From positions 124,001-188,000 of the forward strand of contig JAWKOD010000002.1 of the NCBI GenBank assembly GCA_041391385.1: a stretch of DNA of 64,000 nt, given 5' to 3'. Origin of the DNA: CANIGN01 sp041391385. Lineage in GTDB: Bacteria > Bdellovibrionota > UBA2428. The notes below the pieces were generated by a model. It saw only the letters and a program-made list of their open reading frames with translations. It had not been told where the DNA came from and made no database searches. Positions 51,302 to 61,120 of the stretch are shown here, piece after piece. The translations under genes were made by a program, and so were the position numbers. How positions within the stretch are numbered: position 1 is the stretch's first letter; each line of letters opens with the position of its first letter.

Positions 51302-54300
51302 GTCAGACAGTTCTTATTTTAGGAAGCGGACCCATTATCATAGGCCAGGCATGTGAGTTTGATTACTCCGGCACACAGGCTTGTCTTGCACTTAAAGAAG
51401 AAGGTCGTAGAGTTGTTCTCGTAAATTCAAATCCAGCTACAATCATGACTGATCCCGGAATTGCGGATCGCACCTACATCGAAGCACTTGATCCTATTAT
51501 GGTGATCCAAATTATTAAAAAAGAGGGCGTTAGCGCAATTCTTCCCACTATGGGAGGTCAAACGGCTTTGAACCTTATGTTAGCTCTTTCTAAGATACCA
51601 GGAGCTTTGGATGGGGTTGAAGTTATTGGTGCTAATTTAAAAGCAATTCACCTCGCAGAAGATCGCAGAGCCTTTAGAGAAGTGTGTGAAAACCTTGGTT
51701 GCGATGTTCCTCGTTCGGCAATTATTCGCTCGCTTGAAGAGTGCGAAGCCTTTGCGGCTGAAGTGGGCTATCCCTTTATTTTACGTCCTAGTTTTACTAT
51801 GGGTGGTACAGGGCAGAGTTTTGTTTACAGCGAAGCTGAACTTAAAAACAAAGCAACCGCAGCTATTTTTGAAAGTCCCATTGGCGAAGTCCTCGTTGAA
51901 GAAAGTGTTCTTGGCTGGAAAGAGTTTGAACTCGAAGTCATGCGCGATCGTTTGGATAACGCCATTGTTGTTTGCAGTATTGGAAAACTTAGACGCCATG
52001 GGCGTTCATACGGGCGACTTATTACGGTAGCGCTCAGCAGACACTAACGGATAAAGAGTATCAGGCTATGCGCCGAGATGCTTGAGAATATCTGTGAAGT
52101 CTGTTAGCGTTGAGACTGGCGGTTGTAATGTGCAATTTGCGGTTAATCCTACAGACGGCAGACGGGTTGTTATCGAAAATGAATCCTCGCGTGTCTCGTT
52201 CTTCTGCACCGCATCAAAAGCAACGGGATTTCCACCAGCTTATGTGGCCACAAAACTTGCTCTCGGAAAAAGTCTGGTGGACGTAGATGGTAATCAGACA
52301 AAAAAACGAAGGGGTCGCATTTGAGCCAACAATCGATTACGTTGCAGTGAAAATCCCTCGATGGGATTTTGAAAAATTTTCAGGATCAAAAGATGAATTG
52401 CTTCCACAAATGCAAAGTGTAGGTGAGGCTTTGGCTTTGGGTGGTTCTTTTGCAGAAGCATATCACAAAGCACTTAACTCACTTGAGCAAAAATGGCCGA
52501 ATGGTGATTCCGCTCTTATGCCTGATCTGTCTCATGCCCACTCAAAAAGAGCCTTTCAAATTTGGGATACTTTAGCTAAAGGCGCAGCTCCAGATGAAGT
52601 CGCGAAGGCTTCGGGCTGGGACGCCTGGTTTACACGTGAACTTGTAGAATATATGCACGAATACAAAATGGGAGCGAAGGCTACAAGTCTTAAGCTTTCT
52701 TCTTCAGCACATTATCCTATGATTGATACATGCTCTGGAGAAATTCCTGCGCAAACTCCATTTTATTATTCAACTCGCGAGACGCTTGCTCGTGATGAGA
52801 AAACTTATTCTGATCTTTTCCCTCAGCCGACTAAGACAGCAAAAAAAGTTGTCATATTGGGCTCAGGCCCTAATCGCATTGGGCAAGGTGTTGAGTTTGA
52901 TTATTGCTGTGTTCACGCCTCTAAAACTTTGCAGCGACTTGGTTTTGAAACCATTATGATCAACTGCAACCCTGAGACAGTGAGTACGGATCCTAAGACT
53001 TCTACTCGACTCTATTTAGACCCTCTTCATGCAGATACTGTAAAAGATATTCTTGAAAGAGAACTGGACCCCTCTCACCCTGAACATTTTGTTCTTTTGC
53101 AAACAGGTGGACAAACACCTCTGAAACTTTCTAAACAAGTCGAAGCCTGGGGGTATAAAATTCTTGGCAGTTCTCAGGAGGCCATTGATCTTTTTGAAGA
53201 CCGATCTCGCTTTGCAGAGATGTTAGAAGGCCTGGGGATTCTTTATCCTGCTTTTAGAGTGGCAAAATCTAAAGAAGAAGCAACAAGCGTTATTAAAGAT
53301 TTGGGCTTTCCTCTTTTAGTTCGACCTTCTTATGTGTTGGGTGGCCGAGGAATGCGCATTTGCGAAAACGAAGCCGAGGTTATGCAGACTATCGGAGAAG
53401 CTTTAGATATTAGCGAAGAGCATCCAGTGTTTATTGATCGCTTTTTGGTTGGAGCTGTAGAGTTTGACGTGGATGGAATTTGCGACGGGAAAAAAGCCTG
53501 GATCGGTGGCGTTATGGAACACGTTGAAGAAGCGGGTATTCATAGCGGAGACTCCGCATGTGTGATTCCACCCTTTAGGTTGCCGCCTAATAAAATTGAT
53601 GAAATGGCAGGCATAGCCAAGAAGATTGCAATAAAGTCGAATACTCGAGGGCTTTTCAATGTGCAGATGGCCGTTGCAAATGATCAGATCTATGTGATTG
53701 AAGGAAACCCGCGAGCTTCGCGAACTCTCCCTTTTTTGGCAAAGGCTACTGGTTACCCCATGATTGATTGGGGCTTGCGTGCGGCACTTGGAGAGAATGT
53801 TGCAGACATTACCAAAGAAGGAAATATCCCAGGGAACTACAGACTTCCAGGACATGGCTTTGCTGTAAAAATGCCAGTTTTTCCATTCAATAAATTTAAA
53901 GGTTTTGACCCCGTGTTGGGTCCCGAAATGCGAAGCACAGGTGAGGTAATGGGTATTGATCTTTCTCCTGGACCTGCATTTGCAAAAGCATTTTTAGGAG
54001 CAGGAATTTCTCTTCCAACGCGTGGGAGAGTGCTTTTTTCAGTCAAGGATTCAGATAAACATAAGGCGCTTAACATCGCGCGCCTTTTTGAGTTCTTGGG
54101 CTTTGAAGTTGTGGGAACTCCTGGCACGGCTGATTACTTAACTCGAGCAGGAGTAGGTGCTTTTTCTATCCCTAAAATTGGACAGGGAAATGATGATGAA
54201 AATCTTTTGGCCTGGATTCGGGATGAAAAAATACAGCTCGTAGTCAACACTCCAGGGTCTAGAGGAAGCTTGCGTGACGGGGAGAGTATTCGTCAAATGG

Positions 54301-54434
54301 CGTTGAAATATAGGGTCCCACTTCTCTCTACATTGTCGGGTGCGGAGATGGCTTGCTTGGCCATACAAGCGGTTAAAAAAGCGGATATTAAAGTCTTGGC
54401 GCTTCAGGACTTTGTCCATGAAACCCTCTTTTAA
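51298..54434 (+). pseudogene. carB: Carbamoyl-phosphate synthase large subunit, seven one-base indels as sequenced
   Basis: The two-fold-repeated synthase. The first half starts VLILGSGPIIIGQACEFDYSGTQACLAL and has MTDPGIADRTYIE and PFILRPSFTMGGTGQS; the second half starts VVILGSGPNRIGQGVEFDY and has PLLVRPSYVLGGRGMRI, with a C-terminal allosteric MGS-like domain. Between about 51982 and 52305 the frame changes seven times (three bases seem extra, four missing), yet successive frames give SIENLDAMGVHTGD, TLTDKEYQAMRRDA, VETGGCNVQFAVNP and FEPTIDYV in correct family order. The net correction of one base yields 1045 codons, the normal length. A local consensus-quality problem is the best explanation. 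Confidence 0.92.
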
Positions 54435-54474
54435 GCTTTAGCCACCCTTTATATTTCATGTTAGCTTACTTGGC

Positions 54475-54948
54475 ATGTCAGATAGGATCCTCATTACTGT
54501 TAAGGGCAAAGCGGCCATCGAGGAAGAGCTTCGCGAGCTCAAAAACGTTGCTCGTCCAGAGGTTATTGCTGAAATAGCTGAGGCTCGATCGCATGGAGAC
54601 TTGTCTGAGAACGCAGATTATGCGGCGGCTAAAGAAAAGCAGGCTTTTATAGAGGGGCGTATTCAAGAGCTAGGAGATAAAATTGCTCGGTCTGAGGTGA
54701 TTGACCCTTCAACTCTTAAAAGCGAGAAGGTTGTTTTTGGAGCAACCGTTACAGTAGAAAATGATGATGGCGATTCGTTCGTTTATCAAATTGTAGGTGA
54801 GCCTGAGGCAAATATTGAGAGTGGTAAGCTTTCTTTGAGTGCGCCACTTGCTCGAGCCTTACTTGGAAAAGAAGTGGGCGATGAAGTTCAAGTTCAAAGC
54901 CCAAAGGGCAAAGTAGCTTACACTATAGCGAATCTCGAATATAAATAA
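54475..54948 (+). CDS. greA: Transcription elongation factor GreA
   Basis: 157 residues. The N-terminal coiled coil carries the acidic tip loop ARSHGDLSENADYAAAKE, the GreA signature whose Asp/Glu residues stimulate RNA cleavage by backtracked RNA polymerase. The C-terminal FKBP-like domain ends in LSAPLARALLGKEVGDEVQVQSPKG, matching GreA. Length is normal. It begins 40 bases after carB. No clear ribosome site precedes the ATG. Confidence 0.95.
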   Translation: MSDRILITVKGKAAIEEELRELKNVARPEVIAEIAEARSHGDLSENADYAAAKEKQAFIEGRIQELGDKIARSEVIDPSTLKSEKVVFGATVTVENDDGDSFVYQIVGEPEANIESGKLSLSAPLARALLGKEVGDEVQVQSPKGKVAYTIANLEYK

Positions 54949-54982
54949 GTTGCTTTAGGGCGAGAGAGGGGATCCTTTTTGC

Positions 54983-57106
54983 ATGAAAGAAACGGCATCA
55001 ACTCGAGCAAGCTCTAAAACTTCAGCAAAAAAATTACCTTCTAAACTACAAAAGCAACTTGAAGAAGCCGGGTTTAAGAAACTTACTGAGCTACTTTTGC
55101 ATCTGCCTCGTCGTTACGAGGACAGAAGAAATCCACTCGTCTTTGAAGAGCTAGAGGAAAAGGTGTCTCAGCCTGTTCTCGCGCAGGGAGTAGTTGAGCG
55201 CTATATCCCTCGTTTTGGAGGTGGGCGTCGTTGGCTAGAGGCAGTGATCCGCGTTCCTTCTCGTTTGCCGACTCCCGCGTATATTTATTTAGTTTGGTTT
55301 CATAAATTTATTCAAGCCATACAAAAAGGATACCCGCCAGGAACTGAAATCTTTTTTACTGGCAAGATGCAGCGTTTTCAAAGCCGCCTACAAATTGTTC
55401 ATCCTGAAATGTCTAAGGAGTCTGGGCAAAAGTTAGGTTTTGGTGAAATCATTCCTATTTATCCTCAAGTCGAGGGGATAACTCCTAAGAAGTTACGCGA
55501 AACAATTCGTTTTGTGTTGGATAACCATTTGAGCGAAACAATTGATCCTGTTCCTGAAGAAATCTCAAAGAAGTTTTCATTGGTTCATGTTTCAGAAGCT
55601 TTGTCTGAGTTACATCATCCGACAAAGTGGAATCCTACTACGATCCTGGATCCACTAAGTGCTACCGTAAACCCCTATTTTAAAAAGCTCGTTTTTGATG
55701 AGTTTTTTTATTTTTCATTGGGATTAGAAAAGTTACGAAAGGATTTAGGTCGAGAGCTTCGCCATAAAAAAGTAGCACGCTTGGAATGGAAAACAGAAGT
55801 AAAGTTTCCTTTTGAACTTACGGGAGACCAAGTGTCTTCGCTCGAAGCTGTTAAAGAAGATTTTAAAAAAGACATCCCTATGCACAGACTTATTCAAGGT
55901 GATGTGGGCTCGGGTAAAACAGCCGTGGCCTTTAGCGCGCTTATTCAGTGTGCAGCGAATGGGCATCAGGGGGCGATGTTGGCTCCAACTCAAATTCTTG
56001 CGACTCAACATTTTGAGAACTTCTGTAAGTTTTTTCCTGAATTCCAGCACCAAGCAGTTTTACTCACAGGCGCTCTAAAAGAATCTTTAAAAAAAGAAAA
56101 GCGAGCTGATGTTAAAAGCGGTTCGGCTCAATTTGTGTTTGGCACGCAGGCTCTACTCAGTCGCTTAACTCAGTTTGATTCACTTGCCTTAGTCGTTGTT
56201 GATGAACAACATCGTTTTGGTGTTGAGCAAAGAAGGGAGCTGGCGAGTAAATCAAAAATAGTTCCCCATCTCTTGGTGATGACGGCTACTCCCATTCCTA
56301 GGTCCTTGGCCCTTACTCTTTATGGAGATTTGGATGTTTCAGTTATTCGTGAAAAGCCCAAGGGGCGAGGCGAGATAAAAACTTATCTTTTGCGTAAAAA
56401 GCAAAAAGAAAAGCTAGCAGAACGTCTTTTAAGTTTATTGTCTGGAGGGCATCAGGCCTACATTGTGTACCCTCTTGTGGAAGACTCAGAACTTCTTGAA
56501 AATGTTGAAAGCGTCACAGAATCCTTTAAGGAGTGGACCTCGCTTTTATCTCCTCATTCAGTGGGCTTATTGCATGGAAAAATGAAAGCTGCCGAGAAAG
56601 ACTTGGCGATGAATGCTTTTCGCAGGGGCGAAATAAAGGTTTTAGTTTCCACAACGGTTATTGAGGTCGGCGTTGATGTTCCCAATGCAACTCTCATGAT
56701 TATAGAAAACGCAGAGCGCTTTGGACTCAGTCAGTTGCATCAATTAAGAGGACGTGTGGGTAGAGGCGCGGCAGAGAGCGTGTGTGCTCTTGTTGTACCT
56801 GATGAGATTACGCCAGAAATAGAACAGCGCTTAAATGTAGTTATCGGAACAAATGATGGCTTTAAAATTGCTGAAGCTGATTTAGTTCTTAGGGGCCCTG
56901 GAGATTTCTTAGGTGTTCGCCAAAGTGGATCAAGTGCTTTTAAAACAGCGCACCTTATTCGCGACTTAAAAACTCTCGAACAAGCAAAGCAAGCTGCCAA
57001 AGAGCTTTTTGCTCGAGATCCCGAACTGAAAGCTCCACAAAATTCTTACCTGGCATTTTTATTAGAGGCTACAAGTATCCCCACTGAAAGACTTAGAAGT
57101 GGTTAG
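54983..57106 (+). CDS. recG: ATP-dependent DNA helicase RecG
   Basis: 707 residues. The N-terminal wedge domain (LLLHLPRRYEDRR) is followed by the helicase core: Walker A QGDVGSGKTAVAF, LAPTQILATQHF, the DEQH box in VVVDEQHRFGV, TATPIPRSLALTLYGDLDVS, and the RecG-specific C-terminal motifs LMIIENAERFGLSQLHQLRGRVGRG and LRGPGDFLGVRQSG. It reverses stalled forks and processes R-loops and Holliday-like junctions. GAGGGGAT precedes the ATG. The hydrolase gene overlaps its end by eight bases. Confidence 0.97.
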   Translation: MKETASTRASSKTSAKKLPSKLQKQLEEAGFKKLTELLLHLPRRYEDRRNPLVFEELEEKVSQPVLAQGVVERYIPRFGGGRRWLEAVIRVPSRLPTPAYIYLVWFHKFIQAIQKGYPPGTEIFFTGKMQRFQSRLQIVHPEMSKESGQKLGFGEIIPIYPQVEGITPKKLRETIRFVLDNHLSETIDPVPEEISKKFSLVHVSEALSELHHPTKWNPTTILDPLSATVNPYFKKLVFDEFFYFSLGLEKLRKDLGRELRHKKVARLEWKTEVKFPFELTGDQVSSLEAVKEDFKKDIPMHRLIQGDVGSGKTAVAFSALIQCAANGHQGAMLAPTQILATQHFENFCKFFPEFQHQAVLLTGALKESLKKEKRADVKSGSAQFVFGTQALLSRLTQFDSLALVVVDEQHRFGVEQRRELASKSKIVPHLLVMTATPIPRSLALTLYGDLDVSVIREKPKGRGEIKTYLLRKKQKEKLAERLLSLLSGGHQAYIVYPLVEDSELLENVESVTESFKEWTSLLSPHSVGLLHGKMKAAEKDLAMNAFRRGEIKVLVSTTVIEVGVDVPNATLMIIENAERFGLSQLHQLRGRVGRGAAESVCALVVPDEITPEIEQRLNVVIGTNDGFKIAEADLVLRGPGDFLGVRQSGSSAFKTAHLIRDLKTLEQAKQAAKELFARDPELKAPQNSYLAFLLEATSIPTERLRSG

Positions 57107-57896
57107 TGCTTTGGAACTTAATACGCATGAAGAATTTGTAGAGCTTTCAAATGCAAAACTTTATGTGAAGTGCTGGAAGCCAAAGCACAATACGAACTTA
57201 ACTCCAATTATACTTTTTCACGATTCACTTGGATCTGTTGAGTTGTGGCGGGGCTTTCCTGAGCGTTTGTGTCGAACGCTAAAGCGACCTGTTATTGCCT
57301 ATGATAGATGGGGCTATGGAAAGTCGAGTCCTAGAGAGTCAACCCTAGAGTTAACTTTTATCCAGGATGAAGTGACAACACATTTAAGCGAGCTAATTGA
57401 AAAGTTAAAACTTCATCGATTTGCTCTTTATGGTCATAGTGTTGGAGGCGCGATGGCTATTGTTGGAGCAGCGTTAAAGTCTGAGCTTTGCGATTTTGTT
57501 ATTAGTGAGTCAGCTCAGAGTTTTGTAGAAGAGAGAACTCTTCAGGGAATTAAAAAAGCGAGAGCTTCTTTTCGAAGTCCTGATTTATTTTCAAGGCTGA
57601 GTAAATATCATGGTGATAAGGCCGCTTGGGTTTTAAAGGCCTGGACGGAAACGTGGTTGGCGGAGGAGTTTAGGGATTGGAGTTTAAGGTCTTATTTGCC
57701 TCAGGTTAAGTGCCCAGTTTTAGCAATCCACGGGGACAACGATGAGTTTGGAAGTGTAAACTTTCCAAAGTTAATTTGTGAATTGGCAGGTGCCTCTTCA
57801 AGAATGCTTTTGTTGGAAGACTGTGGACATGTTCCTCATAACGAATGTGAGTCGCAGGTTTTTGAAGAGATATCGCGTTTCGTGGAGTCTTTGTAG
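57099..57896 (+). CDS. Alpha/beta-fold hydrolase
   Basis: 265 residues, from GTG 57099 inside the end of recG. The oxyanion segment is LFHDSLGSVELW; the nucleophile is in LYGHSVGGAMAI (serine of GHSVG). The acid is probably in HGDNDEFG and the histidine in DCGHVPHNE, so the catalytic triad is complete. No leader, so cytoplasmic. Substrates of this large family (esters, lactones, acyl groups) cannot be told from sequence. Co-transcription with recG is likely from the overlap only. Confidence 0.85.
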   Translation: MVSALELNTHEEFVELSNAKLYVKCWKPKHNTNLTPIILFHDSLGSVELWRGFPERLCRTLKRPVIAYDRWGYGKSSPRESTLELTFIQDEVTTHLSELIEKLKLHRFALYGHSVGGAMAIVGAALKSELCDFVISESAQSFVEERTLQGIKKARASFRSPDLFSRLSKYHGDKAAWVLKAWTETWLAEEFRDWSLRSYLPQVKCPVLAIHGDNDEFGSVNFPKLICELAGASSRMLLLEDCGHVPHNECESQVFEEISRFVESL

Positions 57897-57953
57897 CGGG
57901 GGCTTTGTAAATACTGTCTTGATAACGAGACGTTCTTTTGTTTTTCTATCAGC

Positions 57954-58898
57954 TTGAAACTTAAATTAAATCCTAATGCTCTTGTTTTAATCTTTCTTTT
58001 TTCCACATTAAGCTGTTCGCATACTCATAAAGACAACAAGCCAAAGAGTAGCCTAAGGGGTTATGAGTTAAAAAATACTCTTCGAGTTGCGACTTCACAG
58101 TATAAGATTCAGGGCAACCAAAGTGTTGATGGCATCTCTCGTAAGGTAGAGGCTCTTATTAAAGAGGCAGCAGCTAAAAAAGCAGAGCTTTTAATTTTCC
58201 CAGAACTTTTTGTTTTAGATGCATGGCCTTTAAAATCTAAAAAGACCGAAGCCGAAATTGTTCAGCTCATGATTAACGAATACGCGCCTGCTCTTTTGGA
58301 GCAAGCTAAACAGTGGAGTGAGCAATATCAAATTGCTATTCTTTTGGGTTCTTTTCCACGCGTAACTTCATCATCTAAAATTCGAAACACTGCGTATTTG
58401 TTTTTTTCAAATGGAGAGGTCTTCTTTCAAGACAAAGTTTACTTAACAGCGTGGGAAAAAAGCATGGGCTGGGAGGCTGGAGAAGCTATTCAGGTTCGTG
58501 ATTCACCTTTGGGTAGATTCGTTATATTGATTTGCTATGACGTTGAATTTCCAAAAATTTCTCAAGATCTTGTCACAGAAAAACCAGAACTTATTTTAGT
58601 GCCCTCGATGACTGAAAGTCTGAGCGGACTAGAACGTGTTCGTTGGGCCGCTCAGGCTAGAGCTGTAGAGCATCATGCGTTTGTCGTTATAAGTGGCACC
58701 GTTGGGAAAGTTTCTAGGGACTGGGTTCATTACGGGCAAGCAGCTTTTGTTTCGCCTAGAGATAATTTTTTTAAAGAGAAGGTCGTCCAAGGGATATTGA
58801 ATAAACCTGGCCTCGTCTTTTCTGAGTTGAATTTAAAAAAGCTCAGGGAAAGTCGTAAGCAGTCAAAATATTACCCCGCTAAAGATCAGGCCCTTTAG
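57954..58898 (+). CDS. Carbon-nitrogen hydrolase (nitrilase superfamily) lipoprotein
   Basis: 314 residues, from TTG 57954. The leader LVLIFLFSTLSCS ends in a lipobox, so the enzyme is predicted to be lipid-anchored outside the cytoplasm, which is uncommon for this family. The catalytic Glu-Lys-Cys triad is visible: LLIFPELFVLDAWP (Glu), QDKVYLTAWEK (Lys) and VILICYDVEFPK (Cys), with AVEHHAFVVISGTVG after it. Such enzymes cut or transfer amides and nitriles. The best known membrane-linked relative is apolipoprotein N-acyltransferase, but this protein has no membrane helices, so it is not Lnt. The substrate is unknown. Confidence 0.82.
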   Translation: MKLKLNPNALVLIFLFSTLSCSHTHKDNKPKSSLRGYELKNTLRVATSQYKIQGNQSVDGISRKVEALIKEAAAKKAELLIFPELFVLDAWPLKSKKTEAEIVQLMINEYAPALLEQAKQWSEQYQIAILLGSFPRVTSSSKIRNTAYLFFSNGEVFFQDKVYLTAWEKSMGWEAGEAIQVRDSPLGRFVILICYDVEFPKISQDLVTEKPELILVPSMTESLSGLERVRWAAQARAVEHHAFVVISGTVGKVSRDWVHYGQAAFVSPRDNFFKEKVVQGILNKPGLVFSELNLKKLRESRKQSKYYPAKDQAL

Positions 58899-58925
58899 AT
58901 TTCCTCTCCCGTTGAAAAAAGCTGC

Positions 58926-58945
58926 GGAGCGGCATTTTGCGCTCC
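58926..58945 (+). other. Small stem-loop in the intergenic region before tatA
   Basis: GGAGCG (58926-58931) pairs perfectly with CGCTCC (58940-58945) around an eight-base loop. No T-run follows closely, so it may be a weak terminator for the upstream gene or a structural feature of no known role. Confidence 0.3.
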
Positions 58946-59058
58946 TGGCCCTGCTATTTTTGGGGAGATATTTGCAGATAAGCTAGTAAATTCAGCGACC
59001 TATGCCTCTGCTCTTTTCGCTCGTTTGAGCATTTAAAGTATGGTATTTATATGCATCT

Positions 59059-59256
59059 ATGAGTATCTCGCACTTAGTTCTACTCTTCTTGATTCTCTTG
59101 ATCATTTTTGGCCCAACTCGTCTTGAGGGAATTGGCGTATCGCTCGGGAAAGCTATCCGTGGCTTTAAAAAAGGCATGGAAGAAGGCTCTACTGCTGAGA
59201 CAGAACAAAAAACGGAACAAAAAAACGACGCTCCTACACCTACAACTCAAGCATAA
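59059..59256 (+). CDS. tatA: Sec-independent protein translocase subunit TatA
   Basis: 65 residues. A single N-terminal membrane helix (HLVLLFLILLIIFGPTRL) ends in the conserved Phe-Gly hinge. It is followed by the amphipathic helix GIGVSLGKAIRGFKKGMEE, then a polar tail. This is the normal TatA/E plan; it forms the pore-like part of the twin-arginine export system. No tatB or tatC lies beside it. A weak promoter-like pair (TTGAGC and TATATG, 17 bases apart) puts the start of transcription at about the ATG, and there is no ribosome site. Confidence 0.92.
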   Translation: MSISHLVLLFLILLIIFGPTRLEGIGVSLGKAIRGFKKGMEEGSTAETEQKTEQKNDAPTPTTQA

Positions 59257-59335
59257 GTTTTTTCATTTCTACTCCGTTATTTTTTTGGCTTAATTCTTTC
59301 TCCAGTCATCTCGCTTAGCTCCCGATAAACTCTAT

Positions 59336-60196
59336 GTGGAAGAGGCCAAAAAGCAAGGCTCTGCAGAATCTGCAGAAGCCGTAGAAAATCATTTAGAAAA
59401 AAAGCCACATGGTTATTTTTGGTTTGTCGCTCAAGGCACTTTGCTAAAAGGTCCTTATTCTACAAGTGAGCTCAAAAAGCTTATTGCGAAAAAAGAAATA
59501 TCAGAAAAGTTTTTTGCGTGGAGAGACGGCTATCATGAATGGCGCCCTCTTTATGGAATTGATGAATTTAAACTTGGTGTGCAAGAAGACCTAAGCTATC
59601 CCAGTGTCCCTGTTCCCGGGACAGCTACTCATCCCTCAAAACAATCGCAGGCAGAAGTGAGTCGTCAGCAAAAAGTTCCTATCTACAAGGTTCGCTTTAA
59701 TCGCTCACGTTGGAGTGACTTAAAAAAGACAGAAGTTGTTTTTTTATTTTTAGCTTCGCTAGCTTTTACAATGGCAATCTTAATGCTTTCGTTAAATGTT
59801 TTTGAAAAGCAGTGGGAGTCTGTTTGGGGAAAAAGAACAAGCGGAATGTTGTATAGCTTGGGGAAGGTTCCCGAGGCCTTGCCAAGTTATTTATATGAAC
59901 CGGTACTCACAGCTCCAGGTTTAGAAAATCAAGAAACACACTTTGTTCCTGTTGAAATAGAATCAGACATGGATCGCTTTAACACAGAACATTTTAGAGG
60001 AAGAAAAATTGAAAGTCATTTGGCACCTGAAGCGCTAGAGACTTTGGCTTGGGACAAGAGCAACACCTATATAAGACGCATGCGCGTGCAGGGCTACATT
60101 GATTTAAAAGATCCTAAGGCTTTGATAGTAGAAGTGCCTGGTCTTCCCTTTGAGCCTGTACTGTCTGAGCGTATTCCAAAATCTTTATTTGAATGA
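59336..60196 (+). CDS. GYF_2 domain-containing membrane protein
   Basis: 286 residues, from GTG 59336. The N-terminal GYF_2 domain (GYFWFVAQGTLLKGPYSTSELKKLIAKKEI then WRDGYHEWRPL) is a clear match: the pattern W-G-GP-S-EL---I-G-I--W--G---W. After it comes one membrane helix (VFLFLASLAFTMAILMLSL), and the C-terminal third is probably periplasmic. GYF_2 domains bind proline-rich peptides or other proteins. In predatory and gliding bacteria they often accompany envelope machines. It overlaps the LysR gene on the opposite strand by 12 bases. Specific role unknown. Confidence 0.75.
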   Translation: MEEAKKQGSAESAEAVENHLEKKPHGYFWFVAQGTLLKGPYSTSELKKLIAKKEISEKFFAWRDGYHEWRPLYGIDEFKLGVQEDLSYPSVPVPGTATHPSKQSQAEVSRQQKVPIYKVRFNRSRWSDLKKTEVVFLFLASLAFTMAILMLSLNVFEKQWESVWGKRTSGMLYSLGKVPEALPSYLYEPVLTAPGLENQETHFVPVEIESDMDRFNTEHFRGRKIESHLAPEALETLAWDKSNTYIRRMRVQGYIDLKDPKALIVEVPGLPFEPVLSERIPKSLFE

Positions 60197-61051
60197 TTCT
60201 CTCATTCCAGAAGTAATTTGATGAATGATTTTTTTTGAAGCTGGGCTTTTAAGATGGTCTGCACGGTAAGCCAAAAAAAGTTTGTCCTTATAAACAGGTG
60301 ACTTGGGAGAAAGAAGCTTGAGTTTTTTGGTAGGGTCTCTTTTTGCCACACGACTTGGAAGGAGGGCAACCCCTAGGCCATCGGCGCAAGCTTCGCTTAT
60401 CCACTCAAGGCTTTTACTCTCAAGTATGCGATCAAAAATGAGTCCCTTTTGGGTCGCTTTTTTTACAAGATCATGGCTTTGATTGAGGTCAAGATCACAA
60501 ATAAGAATTTTTTTTCGTTCAGTGCTACATTTGGGAGAAACATAAAAGCTCACTTCATCTGTGCCCAATTCAGTGAGAACAAGGTCAGGATGGCGAATGG
60601 GGTTAATAACAAGAGCAGCATCTAATTCGAAAGAGATAACTTTTTCGAGCATGATTCTGGAAAGACCATGAACAAGGCGAAGCTCAAGTTTGTGGTAATT
60701 GTCTAACAAAGCAGGTAAAAAATGCGGAGTTGAGTAGAGGGCTACCGAGGTATGAGCTCCAAGGGTAAAGTGCCCATGGGGTTCTTGATGCGATTTGTGG
60801 AGGGTACTGGTGAGTTCTTCCCACGATTTTAGAAGCTCTTGGGCTTTGAGTTCGAAGGCTTTTCCCTCATTACTGAGCTGTACTCCCGTTTTACTTCGAA
60901 TGAGAAGTTGAACCCCTAAGACGTCTTCTAAGCGCTTTAGGGCAGTAGAGAGGCTAGGTTGAGAGACTCCCAATCGCTCGGAGGCTCTGGATATGTTTAG
61001 GGTTTTAGCGACCATGAGGAAGTATTTGAGGTCGTAAAAATTAGGTAGCAT
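60185..61051 (-). CDS. LysR family transcriptional regulator
   Basis: 288 residues. The N-terminal winged helix-turn-helix FLMVAKTLNISRASERLGVSQPSLSTALKRLEDVLGVQLLIRSKTGVQLSNEGKAF is the typical LysR DNA-binding domain (residues about 12-67). The rest is a periplasmic-binding-like effector domain (LRLVHGLSRIMLEKV, ACADGLGVALLPSRVA). OxyR-like cysteines are not prominent. It is divergent from dusB, with 69 bases between the starts. The effector and targets cannot be told. Confidence 0.9.
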   Translation of the reverse strand: MLPNFYDLKYFLMVAKTLNISRASERLGVSQPSLSTALKRLEDVLGVQLLIRSKTGVQLSNEGKAFELKAQELLKSWEELTSTLHKSHQEPHGHFTLGAHTSVALYSTPHFLPALLDNYHKLELRLVHGLSRIMLEKVISFELDAALVINPIRHPDLVLTELGTDEVSFYVSPKCSTERKKILICDLDLNQSHDLVKKATQKGLIFDRILESKSLEWISEACADGLGVALLPSRVAKRDPTKKLKLLSPKSPVYKDKLFLAYRADHLKSPASKKIIHQITSGMRESFK

Positions 61052-61120
61052 ATGGGGGTGTTAGCGCAAAATCTTTGCTTTGACCCCGTAAAAAATATTT
61101 GCTTCCCTTAGCAGACGCTT

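Noticed and set aside
51298..54434. Programmed frameshifting as the cause of the carB breaks.
   Set aside because: Seven shifts in both directions within 320 bases, mostly away from slippery sequences, cannot be produced by known recoding. A sequence-quality cause is far simpler.
57954..58898. Apolipoprotein N-acyltransferase (Lnt).
   Set aside because: The catalytic domain fold agrees, but the protein lacks the multiple membrane helices required for Lnt and is itself predicted to be a lipoprotein.
59033..59048. A sigma-54-like TGGTAT...TGCA upstream of tatA.
   Set aside because: The GG-to-GC distance is nine rather than ten bases and TTGC is not present, so it fails the consensus.
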